The position numbers and the translations under genes are program-made. From Cinclus cinclus (lineage: Eukaryota; Chordata; Aves; Passeriformes; Cinclidae): a DNA stretch of 64,000 bases. The notes beneath the pieces were generated by a model, which did not search any database, was not told the origin of the DNA, and saw only the letters and a program-made list of their open reading frames with translations. Below are positions 51,089 to 62,489 of this stretch, piece after piece. Location of the stretch: positions 7,713,001 through 7,777,000 of the forward strand of contig NC_085072.1 of assembly GCF_963662255.1 (NCBI RefSeq). Reading direction: 5' to 3'. Within the stretch, counting starts at the first letter, position 1. Every line of letters starts with the position of its first letter.

Positions 51089-52135
51089 TCCATTGTGACC
51101 CAATGCAGGCTAACAATCTAATGATCCATTGTGACACCAGGGGTTGCAATAGGGCCAGGGATGAATTGTGAAAGCATGGGGCACAATAAAAACATGGAAA
51201 TATTATGACACAATAGAGGCCAAGACTCAAATGATTCATTGTAACACCAAGTGGCCTAAAAGGGCATGGGATGCATTGTGACACCACAGGGGCTAAGAGA
51301 AGCAAGGAACCATTGTGACCCAATGCAGGCTAACAATCTAATGATCCCTTGTGACACCAGGGGGCCTAAAATGGCCAGGGATGGATTGTTACAGCACGGG
51401 GACCAATAGAAGCAAGAATCTATTATGTCACCATGGAGGCCAAGAATCAAATGATTCATTGTGACATCAAGTGGCCTAAAAGGGCATGGGATGCATTGTG
51501 ACACCACAGGGGTTAAGAGAAGCAAGGAACCATTGTGACCCAAGGCAGGCTAACAATCTTAGAATCCCTTTTGACACCAGGGGGCGCAAAAGGACCACGG
51601 ATGAACTGTGACAGCATGGGGACCTATAGAAGCAAGGAACCATTATGACACCATGAGGGCCAAGAATCAAATGATTCATTGTAACACCAAGTGGCCTAAA
51701 AGGGCTTGGAATGCATTGTGACACCACAGAGGTTCAGAGAAGCAAGGATCCATTGTGACCCAATGCAGGCTAACAATCTAATGATCCCTTGTGACACCAG
51801 GGGGCCTAAAATGGCCAGGGATGGATTGTTACAGCACGGGGACCAATAGAAGCAAGAATCTATTATGTCACCATGGAGGCCAAGAATCAAATGATTCATT
51901 GTGACATCAAGTGGCCTAAAAGGGCTTGGAATGCATTGTGACACCACAGAGGTTAAGAGAAGCAAGGATCCATTGTGACCCAATGCAGGCTAACAATCTA
52001 ATGATCCATTGTGACACCAGGGGTTGCAGTAGGGCCAGGGATGAATTGTGAAAGCATGGGGCACAATAAAAACATGGAAATATTATGACACAATAGAGGC
52101 CAAGACTCAAATGATTCATTGTAACACCAAGTGGC
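51089..52135 (+). repeat. Satellite between the two 3,962-bp-offset copies
   Basis: The order is 2-1-3-1-2, with 'gaggttcagagaag' at about 51727. The type-3 monomer at about 51485-51704 continues into 'ttgtaacaccaagtgg', where most type-3 copies have 'gtaagacc'. The same variant recurs at about 55190, 58490, 60470 and 62020, which ties this stretch to the right end of the window. Confidence 0.75.
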
Positions 52136-55050
52136 CTAAAAGGGCATGGGATGCATTGTGACACCACAGGGGCTAAGAGAAGCAAGGAACCATTGTGACC
52201 CAATGCAGGCTAACAATCTAATGATCCCTTGTGACACCAGGGGGCCTAAAATGGCCAGGGATGGATTGTTACAGCACGGGGAGCAATAGAAGCAAGGATC
52301 TATTATGTCACCATGGAGGCCAAGAATCAAATGATTCATTGTGACATCAAGTGGCCTAAAAGGGCATGGGATGCATTGTGACACCACAGGGGTTAAGAGA
52401 AGCAAGGATCCATTGTGACCCAATGGAGGCTAATAATCCCAGGATCCCATTTGACACCAGGGGGCGTAAAAGGGCCAGGGATGAATTGTGACAGCATGGG
52501 GACCAATAGAAACAAGGAACCATTATGACACCATGGAGGCCAAGAATCAAATGATTCATGGTGACATCAAGTGGCCTAAAAGGGCATGGGATGCATTGTG
52601 ACACCACAGGGGTTAAGAGAAGCAAGGAACCATTGTGACCCAAGGCAGGCTAACAATCTTAGAATCCCTTTTAACATCAGGGGGCGCAAAAGGACCACGG
52701 ATGAACTGTGACAGCATGGGGACCTATAGGAGCAAGGAACCATTATGACACCATGAGGGCCAAGAATCAAATGGTTCATTGTAAGACCAAGTGGCCTAAA
52801 AGGGCTTGGAATGCATTGTGACACCACAGAGGTTAAGAGAAGCAAGGAACCATTGTGACCCAATGCAGGCTAACAATCTAATGATCCATTTTGACACCAG
52901 GGGTTGCAATAGGGCCAGGGATGAATTGTGAAAGCATGGGGCACAATAAAAACATGGAAATATTATGACACAATAGAGGCCAAGACTCAAATGATTCATT
53001 GTAACACCAAGTGGCCTAAAAGGGCATGGGATGCATTGTGACACCACAGGGCCTAAGGGAATCAAGGAACCATTGTGACCCAATGCAGGCTAACAATCTA
53101 ATGATCCCTTGTGACACCAGGGGGCCTAAAATGGCCTGAGATGGATTGTTACAGCACGGGGACCAATAAAAGCAAGGATCTATTATGTCACCATGGTGGC
53201 CAAAAATCAAATGATTCATTGTGACATCAAGTGGCCTAAAATGGCATGGGATGCATTGTGACACCACAGGGGTTAAGAGAAGCAAGGATCCAATGTGACC
53301 CAATGCAGCCTAACAATCTAATGATCCATTGTGACACCAGGGGTTGCAAAAGGGCCAGGGATGAATTGTGAAAGCATGGGGCACAATAAAAACATGGAAA
53401 TATTATGACACAATAGAGGCCAAGACTCAAATTATTCATTGTAACACCAAGTGGCCTAAAAGGGCATGGGATGCATTGTGACACCAAAGGGGCTAAGAGA
53501 AGCAAGGAACCATTGTGACCCAATGCAGGCTAACAATCTAATGATCCCTTGTGACACCAGGGGGCCTAAAATGGCCAGGGATGGATTGTTACAGCACGGG
53601 GACCAATAGAAGCAAGAATCTATTATGTCACCATGGAGGCCAAGAATCAAATGATTCATTGTGACATCAAGTGGCCTAAAAGGGCATGGGATGCATTGTG
53701 ACACCACAGGGGTTAAGAGAAGCAAGGAACCATTGTGACCCAAGGCAGGCTAACAATCTTAGAATCCCTTTTGACACCAGGGGGCGCAAAAGGACCACGG
53801 ATGAACTGTGACAGCATGGGGCCCAATAGAAACAAGGAACCATTATGATACCATGGAGGCCAAGAATCAAATGATTCATGGTGACATCAAGTGGCCTAAA
53901 ATAGCATGGACTGCATTGTGACACCACAGAGGTTAAGAGAAGCAAGGAACCATTGTTACCCAATGCAGGCTAACAATCTAATGGTCCCTTGTGACACCAA
54001 TGGGCCTAAAAGGGCCAGGGATGAATTGTGAAAGCATGGGGCCCAATTAAAACCTGGTACAATTATGCCACCATGGAGGACAAAAATCAAATGATTCATT
54101 GTGACATCAAGTGGCCTAAAAGGGCATGGGATGCATTGTGACACCACAGAGTTTAAGAGAAGCAAGGATCCATTGTGACCCAATGCAGGCTAACAATCTA
54201 ATGATCCCTTGTGACACCAGGGGTTGCAAAAGGGCCAGGGATGAATTGTGAAAGCATGGGGCACAATAAAAACATGGAAATATTATGACACAATAGAGGC
54301 CAAGACTCAAATGATTCATTGTAACACCAAGTGGCCTAAAAGGGCATGGGATGCATTGTGACACCACAGGGGCTAAGAGAAGCAAGGAACCATTGTGACC
54401 CAATGCAGGCTAACAATCTAATGATCCCTTGTGACACCAGGGGGCCTAAAATGGCCTGAGATGGATTGTTACAGCACGGGGACCAATAGAAGCAAGGATC
54501 TATTATGTCACCATGGTGGCCAAGAATCAAATGATTCATTGTGACATCAAGTGGCCTAAAATGGCACATGGGATGCATTGTGACACCACAGGGGTTAAGA
54601 GAAGCAAGGATCCATTGTGACCCAATGGAGGCTAACAATCTAATGATCCATTGTGACACCAGGGGTTGCAATAGGGCCAGGGATGAATTGTGAAAGCATG
54701 GGGCACAATAAAAACATGGAAATATTATGACACAATAGAGGCCAAGTCTCAAATGATTCATTGTAACACCAAGTGGCCTAAAATGGCATGGGATGCATTG
54801 TGACACCACAGGGGCTAAGAGAAGCAAGGAACCATTGTGACCCAATGCAGGCTAACAATCTAATGATCCCTTGTGACACCAGGGGGCCTAAAATGGCCAG
54901 GGATGGATTGTTACAGCACGGGGACCAATAGAAGCAAGAATCTATTATGTCACCATGGAGGCCAAGAATCAAATGATTCATTGTGACATCAAGTGGCCTA
55001 AAAGGGCATGGGATGCATTGTGACACCACAGGGGTTAAGAGAAGCAAGGA
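52136..55050 (+). repeat. 3,962-bp-offset duplication, copy 2
   Basis: It is the partner of 48174-51088. After 55050 the match does not stop but moves to a 3,522-bp offset, pairing 55051 onward with about 51529 onward. Two monomers (440 bp) present in copy 1 are therefore absent here. This is the same size of step as in 29041-35480. Confidence 0.87.
54565..54568 (+). other. 2-bp (CA) insertion, copy 3
   Basis: The third occurrence lies 3,962 bp after copy 2 and within the same duplicated block, so it was carried along by that duplication. No other net length change is visible in the window. Confidence 0.95.
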
Positions 55051-56744
55051 ACCATTGTGACCCAAGGCAGGCTAACAATCTTAGAATCCCTTTTGACACC
55101 AGGGGGCGCAAAAGGACCACGGATGAACTGTGACAGCATGGGGACCTATAGAAGCAAGGAACCATTATGACACCATGAGGGCCAAGAATCAAATGATTCA
55201 TTGTAACACCAAGTGGCCTAAAAGGGCTTGGAATGCATTGTGACACCACAGAGGTTCAGAGAAGCAAGGATCCATTGTGACCCAATGCAGGCTAAGAATC
55301 TAATGATCCCTTGTGACACCAGGGGGCCTAAAATGGCCAGGGATGGATTGTTACAGCACGGGGACCTTTAGAAGCAAGAATCTATTATGTCACCATGGAG
55401 GCCAAGAATCAAATGATTCATTGTGACATCAAGTGGCCTAAAAGGGCTTGGAATGCATTGTGACACCACAGAGGTTAAGAGAAGCAAGGATCCATTGTGA
55501 CCCAATGCAGGCTAACAATCTAATGATCCATTGTGACACCAGGGGTTGCAGTAGGGCCAGGGATGAATTGTGAAAGCATGGGGCACAATAAAAACATGGA
55601 AATATTATGACACAATAGAGGCCAAGACTCAAATGATTCATTGTAACACCAAGTGGCCTAAAATGGCATGGGATGCATTGTGACAACACAGGGGCTAAGA
55701 GAAGCAAGGAACCATTGTGACCCAATGCATGCTAACAATCTAATGATCCCTTGTGACAGCAGGGGGCCTAAAATGGCCAGGGATGGATTGTTATAGCACG
55801 GGGACCAATAGAAGCAAGGATCTCTTATGCCACCATGGAGGCCAAGAATCAAATGATTCATTGTGACATCAAGTGGCCTAAAATGGCATGGGATGCATTG
55901 TGACACCACAGGGGTTAAGAGAAGCAAGGATCCATTGTGACCCAATGGAGGCTAACTATCTAATGATCCATTGTGACACCAGGGGTTGCAATAGGGCCAG
56001 GGATGAATTGTGAAAGCATGGGGCACAATAAAAACATGGAAATATTATGACACAATAGAGGCCAAGACTCAAATGATTCATTGTAACACCAAGTGGCCTA
56101 AAAGGGCATGGGATGCATTGTGACACCACAGGGGCTAAGAGAAGCAAGGATCCATTGTGACCCAAGGCAGGCTAACAATCTAATGATCCCTTGTGACACC
56201 AGGGGGCCTAAAATGGCCAGGGATGGATTGTTACAGCACGGGGACCAATAGAAGCAAGAATCTATTATGTCACCATGGAGGCCAAGAATCAAATGATTCA
56301 TTGTGACATCAAGTGGCCTAAAAGGGCATGGGATGCATTGTGACACCACAGGGGTTAAGAGAAGCAAGGATCCATTGTGACCCAATGCAGGCTAACAATC
56401 TAATGATCCCTTGTGACACCAGGGGGCCTAAAATGGCCAGGGATGGATTGTTACAGCACGGGGACCAAGAGAAGCAAGGATCTATCATGTCACCATGGAG
56501 GCCAAGAATCAAATGATTCATTGTGACATCAAGTGGCCTAAAAGGGCATGGGATGCATTGTGACACCACAGGGGTTAAGAGAAGCAAGGAACCATTGTGA
56601 CCCAAGGCAGGCTAACAATCTAATGATCCCTTTTGACACCAGGGGGCGCAAAAGGACCACGGATGAACTGTGACAGCATGGGGACCTATAGAAGCAAGGA
56701 ACCATTATGACACCATGAGGGCCAAGAATCAAATGATTCATTGT
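54840..56744 (+). repeat. 5,280-bp-offset duplication, copy 1
   Basis: It pairs with 60120-62024 (24 monomers). Differences include 'tgacaacaca' at about 55681, 'gacagcagg' at about 55755 and 'ctaactatc' at about 55952. At the right, copy 1 has 'taatgatccc' (about 56621) where copy 2 has 'ttagaatccc'. The two copies are visibly more diverged than the 6.6-kb or 1,540-bp pairs. Confidence 0.8.
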
Positions 56745-57180
56745 AAGACCAAGTGGCCTAAAAGGGCTTGGAATGCATTGTGACACCACAGAGGTTAAGA
56801 GAAGCAAGGAACCATTGTGACCCAATGCAGGCTAACAATCTAATGATCCATTGTGACACCAGGGGTTGCAATAGGGCCAGGGATGAATTGTGAAAGCATG
56901 GGGCACAATAAAAACATGGAAATATTATGACACAATAGAGGCCAAGACTCAAATGATTCATTGTAACACCAAGTGGCCTAAAAGGGCATGGGATGCATTG
57001 TGACACCACAGGGGCTAAGAGAAGCAAGGAACCATTGTGACCCAATGGAGGCTAACAATCTAATGATCCCTTGTGACACCAGGGGGCCTAAAATGGCCTG
57101 AGATGGATTGTTACAGCACGGGGACCAATAGAAGCAAGAATCTATTATGTCACCATGGAGGCCAAGAATCAAATGATTCA

Positions 57181-58940
57181 TTGTGACATCAAGTGGCCTA
57201 AAAGGGCATGGGATGCATTGTGACACCACAGGGGCTAAGAGAAGCAAGGAACCATTGTGACCCAATGCAGGCTAACAATCTAATGATCCCTTGTGACACC
57301 AGGGGGCCTAAAATGGCCAGGGATGGATTGTTACAGCACGGGGACCTTTAGAATGAAGAATCTATTATGTCACCATGGAGGCCAAGAATCAAATGATTCA
57401 TTGTGACATCAAGTGGCCTAAAAGGGCTTGGAATGCATTGTGACACCACAGAGGTTAAGAGAAGCAAGGATCCATTGTGACCCAATGGAGGCTAGCAATC
57501 TAATGATCCATTGTGACACCAGGGGTTGCAATAGGGCCAGGGATGAATTGTGAAAGCATGGGGCACAATAAAAACATGGAAATATTATGACACAATAGAG
57601 GCCAAGACTCAAATGATTCATTGTAACACCAAGTGCCCTAAAAGGGCATGGGATGCATTGTGACACCACAGGGGCTAAGAGAAGCAAGGAACCATTGTGA
57701 CCCAATGCAGGCTAACAATCTAATGATCCCTTGTGACACCAGGGGGCCTAAAATGGCCAGGGATGGATTGTTACAGCACAGGGACCTTTAGAAGCAAGAA
57801 TCTATTATGTCACCATGGAGGCCAAGAATCAAATGATTCATTGTGACATCAAGTGGCCTAAAAGGGCATGGGATGCATTGTGACACCACAGGGGCTAAGA
57901 GAAGCAAGGAACCATTGTGACCCAATGCAGGCTAACAATCTAATGATCCCTTGTGACACCAGGGGGCCTAAAATGGCCAGGGATGGATTGTTACAGCACG
58001 GGGACCAAGAGAAGCAAGGATCTATTATGTCACCATGGAGGCCAAGAATCAAATGATTCATTGTGACATCAAGTGGCCTAAAAGGGCTTGGAATGCATTG
58101 TGACACCACAGAGGTTAAGAGAAGCAAGGAACCATTGTGACCCAATGCAGGCTAACAATCTAATGATCCATTGTGACACCAGGGGTTGCAATAGGGCCAG
58201 GGATGAATTGTGAAAGCATGGGGCACAATAAAAACATGGAAATATTATGACACAATAGAGGCCAAGACTCAAATGATTCATTGTAACACCAAGTGGCCTA
58301 AAAGGGCATGGGATGCATTGTGACACCACAGGGGCTAAGAGAAGCAAGGAACCATTGTGACCCAAGGCAGGCTAACAATCTTAGAATCCCTTTTGACACC
58401 AGGGGGCGCAAAAGGACCACGGATGAACTGTGACAGCATGGGGACCTATAGAAGCAAGGAACCATTATGACACCATGAGGGCCAAGAATCAAATGATTCA
58501 TTGTAACACCAAGTGGCCTAAAAGGGCTTGGAATGCATTGTGACACCACAGAGGTTCAGAGAAGCAAGGAACCATTGTGACCCAATGCAGGCTAACAATC
58601 TAATGATCCATTGTGACACCAGGGGTTGCAATAGGGCCAGGGATGAATTGTGAAAGCATGGGGCACAATAAAAACATGGAAATATTATGACACAATAGAG
58701 GCCAAGACTCAAATGATTCATTGTAACACCAAGTGGCCTAAAAGGGCATGGGATGCATTGTGACACCACAGGGGCTAAGAGAAGCAAGGAACCATTGCGA
58801 CCCAATGCAGGCTAACAATCTAATGATCCCTTGTGACACCAGGGGGCCTAAAATGGCCAGGGATGGATTGTTACAATACGGGGACCAATAGAAGCAAGAA
58901 TCTATTATGTCACCATGGAGGCCAAAAATCAAATGATTCA
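57181..58940 (+). repeat. 8-monomer (1,760-bp) duplication, copy 1
   Basis: The part 57181-58357 matches 58941-60117. It carries 'tttagaatgaag', 'ggctagcaatc' and 'cacagggaccttt' (CpG lost in S4). The match ends at 58358 (T) against 60118 (C). A single-base difference lies near 57635 ('aagtgcccta' against 'aagtggccta'). Confidence 0.82.
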
Positions 58941-60117
58941 TTGTGACATCAAGTGGCCTAAAAGGGCATGGGATGCATTGTGACACCACAGGGGCTAAGA
59001 GAAGCAAGGAACCATTGTGACCCAATGCAGGCTAACAATCTAATGATCCCTTGTGACACCAGGGGGCCTAAAATGGCCAGGGATGGATTGTTACAGCACG
59101 GGGACCTTTAGAATGAAGAATCTATTATGTCACCATGGAGGCCAAGAATCAAATGATTCATTGTGACATCAAGTGGCCTAAAAGGGCTTGGAATGCATTG
59201 TGACACCACAGAGGTTAAGAGAAGCAAGGATCCATTGTGACCCAATGGAGGCTAGCAATCTAATGATCCATTGTGACACCAGGGGTTGCAATAGGGCCAG
59301 GGATGAATTGTGAAAGCATGGGGCACAATAAAAACATGGAAATATTATGACACAATAGAGGCCAAGACTCAAATGATTCATTGTAACACCAAGTGGCCTA
59401 AAAGGGCATGGGATGCATTGTGACACCACAGGGGCTAAGAGAAGCAAGGAACCATTGTGACCCAATGCAGGCTAACAATCTAATGATCCCTTGTGACACC
59501 AGGGGGCCTAAAATGGCCAGGGATGGATTGTTACAGCACAGGGACCTTTAGAAGCAAGAATCTATTATGTCACCATGGAGGCCAAGAATCAAATGATTCA
59601 TTGTGACATCAAGTGGCCTAAAAGGGCATGGGATGCATTGTGACACCACAGGGGCTAAGAGAAGCAAGGAACCATTGTGACCCAATGCAGGCTAACAATC
59701 TAATGATCCCTTGTGACACCAGGGGGCCTAAAATGGCCAGGGATGGATTGTTACAGCACGGGGACCAAGAGAAGCAAGGATCTATTATGTCACCATGGAG
59801 GCCAAGAATCAAATGATTCATTGTGACATCAAGTGGCCTAAAAGGGCTTGGAATGCATTGTGACACCACAGAGGTTAAGAGAAGCAAGGAACCATTGTGA
59901 CCCAATGCAGGCTAACAATCTAATGATCCATTGTGACACCAGGGGTTGCAATAGGGCCAGGGATGAATTGTGAAAGCATGGGGCACAATAAAAACATGGA
60001 AATATTATGACACAATAGAGGCCAAGACTCAAATGATTCATTGTAACACCAAGTGGCCTAAAAGGGCATGGGATGCATTGTGACACCACAGGGGCTAAGA
60101 GAAGCAAGGAACCATTG
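58941..60117 (+). repeat. 8-monomer (1,760-bp) duplication, copy 2 (partial)
   Basis: It is the partner of 57181-58357. The sequence just left of it has the private 'ttacaatacg' (about 58872), which is absent from copy 1 and marks the boundary. Confidence 0.82.
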
Positions 60118-60119
60118 CG

Positions 60120-62024
60120 ACCCAATGCAGGCTAACAATCTAATGATCCCTTGTGACACCAGGGGGCCTAAAATGGCCAGGGATGGATTGTTACAGCACG
60201 GGGACCAATAGAAGCAAGAATCTATTATGTCACCATGGAGGCCAAGAATCAAATGATTCATTGTGACATCAAGTGGCCTAAAAGGGCATGGGATGCATTG
60301 TGACACCACAGGGGTTAAGAGAAGCAAGGAACCATTGTGACCCAAGGCAGGCTAACAATCTTAGAATCCCTTTTGACACCAGGGGGCGCAAAAGGACCAC
60401 GGATGAACTGTGACAGCATGGGGACCTATAGAAGCAAGGAACCATTATGACACCATGAGGGCCAAGAATCAAATGATTCATTGTAACACCAAGTGGCCTA
60501 AAAGGGCTTGGAATGCATTGTGACACCACAGAGGTTCAGAGAAGCAAGGATCCATTGTGACCCAATGCAGGCTAACAATCTAATGATCCCTTGTGACACC
60601 AGGGGGCCTAAAATGGCCAGGGATGGATTGTTACAGCACGGGGACCAATAGAAGCAAGAATCTATTATGTCACCATGGAGGCCAAGAATCAAATGATTCA
60701 TTGTGACATCAAGTGGCCTAAAAGGGCTTGGAATGCATTGTGACACCACAGAGGTTAAGAGAAGCAAGGATCCATTGTGACCCAATGCAGGCTAACAATC
60801 TAATGATCCATTGTGACACCAGGGGTTGCAGTAGGGCCAGGGATGAATTGTGAAAGCATGGGGCACAATAAAAACATGGAAATATTATGACACAATAGAG
60901 GCCAAGACTCAAATGATTCATTGTAACACCAAGTGGCCTAAAATGGCATGGGATGCATTGTGACACCACAGGGGCTAAGAGAAGCAAGGAACCATTGTGA
61001 CCCAATGCATGCTAACAATCTAATGATCCCTTGTGACACCAGGGGGCCTAAAATGGCCAGGGATGGATTGTTATAGCACGGGGACCAATAGAAGCAAGGA
61101 TCTCTTATGCCACCATGGAGGCCAAGAATCAAATGATTCATTGTGACGTCAAGTGGCCTAAAATGGCATGGGATGCATTGTGACACCACAGGGGTTAAGA
61201 GAAGCAAGGATCCATTGTGACCCAATGCAGGCTAACAATCTAATGATCCATTGTGACACCAGGGGTGGCAATAGGGCCAGGGATGAATTGTGAAAGCATG
61301 GGGCACAATAAAACCATGGAAATATTATGACACAATAGAGGCCAAGACTCAAATGATTCATTGTAACACCAAGTGGCCTAAAAGGGCATGGGATGCATTG
61401 TGACACCACAGGGGCTAAGAGAAGCAAGGATCCATTGTGACCCAATGCAGGCTAACAATCTAATGATCCCTTGTGACACCAGGGGGCCTAAAATGGCCAG
61501 GGATGGATTGTTACAGCACGGGGACCAATAGAAGCAAGAATCTATTATGTCACCATGGAGGCCAAGAATCAAATGATTCATTGTGACATCAAGTGGCCTA
61601 AAAGGGCATGGGATGCATTGTGACACCACAGGGGTTAAGAGAAGCAAGGATCCATTGTGACCCAATGCAGGCTAACAATCTAATGATCCCTTGTGACACC
61701 AGGGGGCCTAAAATGGCCAGGGATGGATTGTTACAGCACGGGGACCAAGAGAAGCAAGGATCTATCATGTCACCATGGAGGCCAAGAATCAAATGATTCA
61801 TTGTGACATCAAGTGGCCTAAAAGGGCATGGGATGCATTGTGACACCACAGGGGTTAAGAGAAGCAAGGAACCATTGTGACCCAAGGCAGGCTAACAATC
61901 TTAGAATCCCTTTTGACACCAGGGGGCGCAAAAGGACCACGGATGAACTGTGACAGCATGGGGACCTATAGAAGCAAGGAACCATTATGACACCATGAGG
62001 GCCAAGAATCAAATGATTCATTGT
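60120..62024 (+). repeat. 5,280-bp-offset duplication, copy 2
   Basis: It is the partner of 54840-56744. It keeps the rare 'ttatagcacg', 'tctcttatgc' and 'atgcatgctaac' marks at about 61006-61110 that are also found at about 55726-55830. It has its own changes as well, such as 'gacgtcaag' near 61146, 'ggtggcaatag' near 61266 and 'aaaccatgg' near 61311. Confidence 0.8.
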
Positions 62025-62484
62025 AACACCAAGTGGCCTAAAAGGGCTTGGAATGCATTGTGACACCACAGAGGTTCAGAGAAGCAAGGATCCATTGTGA
62101 CCCAATGCAGGCTAACAATCTAATGATCCCTTGTGACACCAGGGGGCCTAAAATGGCCAGGGATGGATTGTTACAGCACGGGGACCAATAGAATCAAGAA
62201 TCTATTATGTCACCATGGAGGCCAAGAATCAAATGATTCATTGTGACATCAAGTGGCCTAAAAGGGCTTGGAATGCATTGTGACACCACAGAGGTTAAGA
62301 GAAGCAAGGATCCATTGTGACCCAATGCAGGCTAACAATCTAATGATCCATTGTGACACCAGGGGTTGCAGTAGGGCCAGGGATGAATTGTGAAAGCATG
62401 GGGCACAATAAAAACATGGAAATATTATGACACAATAGAGGCCAAGACTCAAATGATTCATTGTAACACCAAGTGGCCTAAAAT
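61385..62484 (+). repeat. 5-monomer (1,100-bp) duplication, copy 1
   Basis: Positions 61385-62025 match 62485-63125 at 1,100 bp, including the 'ccaagagaag' and 'tctatcatgtc' type-1 variant. The match ends where 'ttgtaacacc' (about 62021) faces 'ttgtaagacc' (about 63121). Confidence 0.8.
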
Positions 62485-62489
62485 GGCAT

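Noticed and set aside
47072..54845. Three longer minus-strand frames of 169 codons (47072-47581, 50374-50883, 54336-54845)
   Set aside because: Each spans one of the 2-bp insertions. A 222-bp unit keeps the frame, so two repeat-derived frames fuse. This is a length artefact of the insertion.
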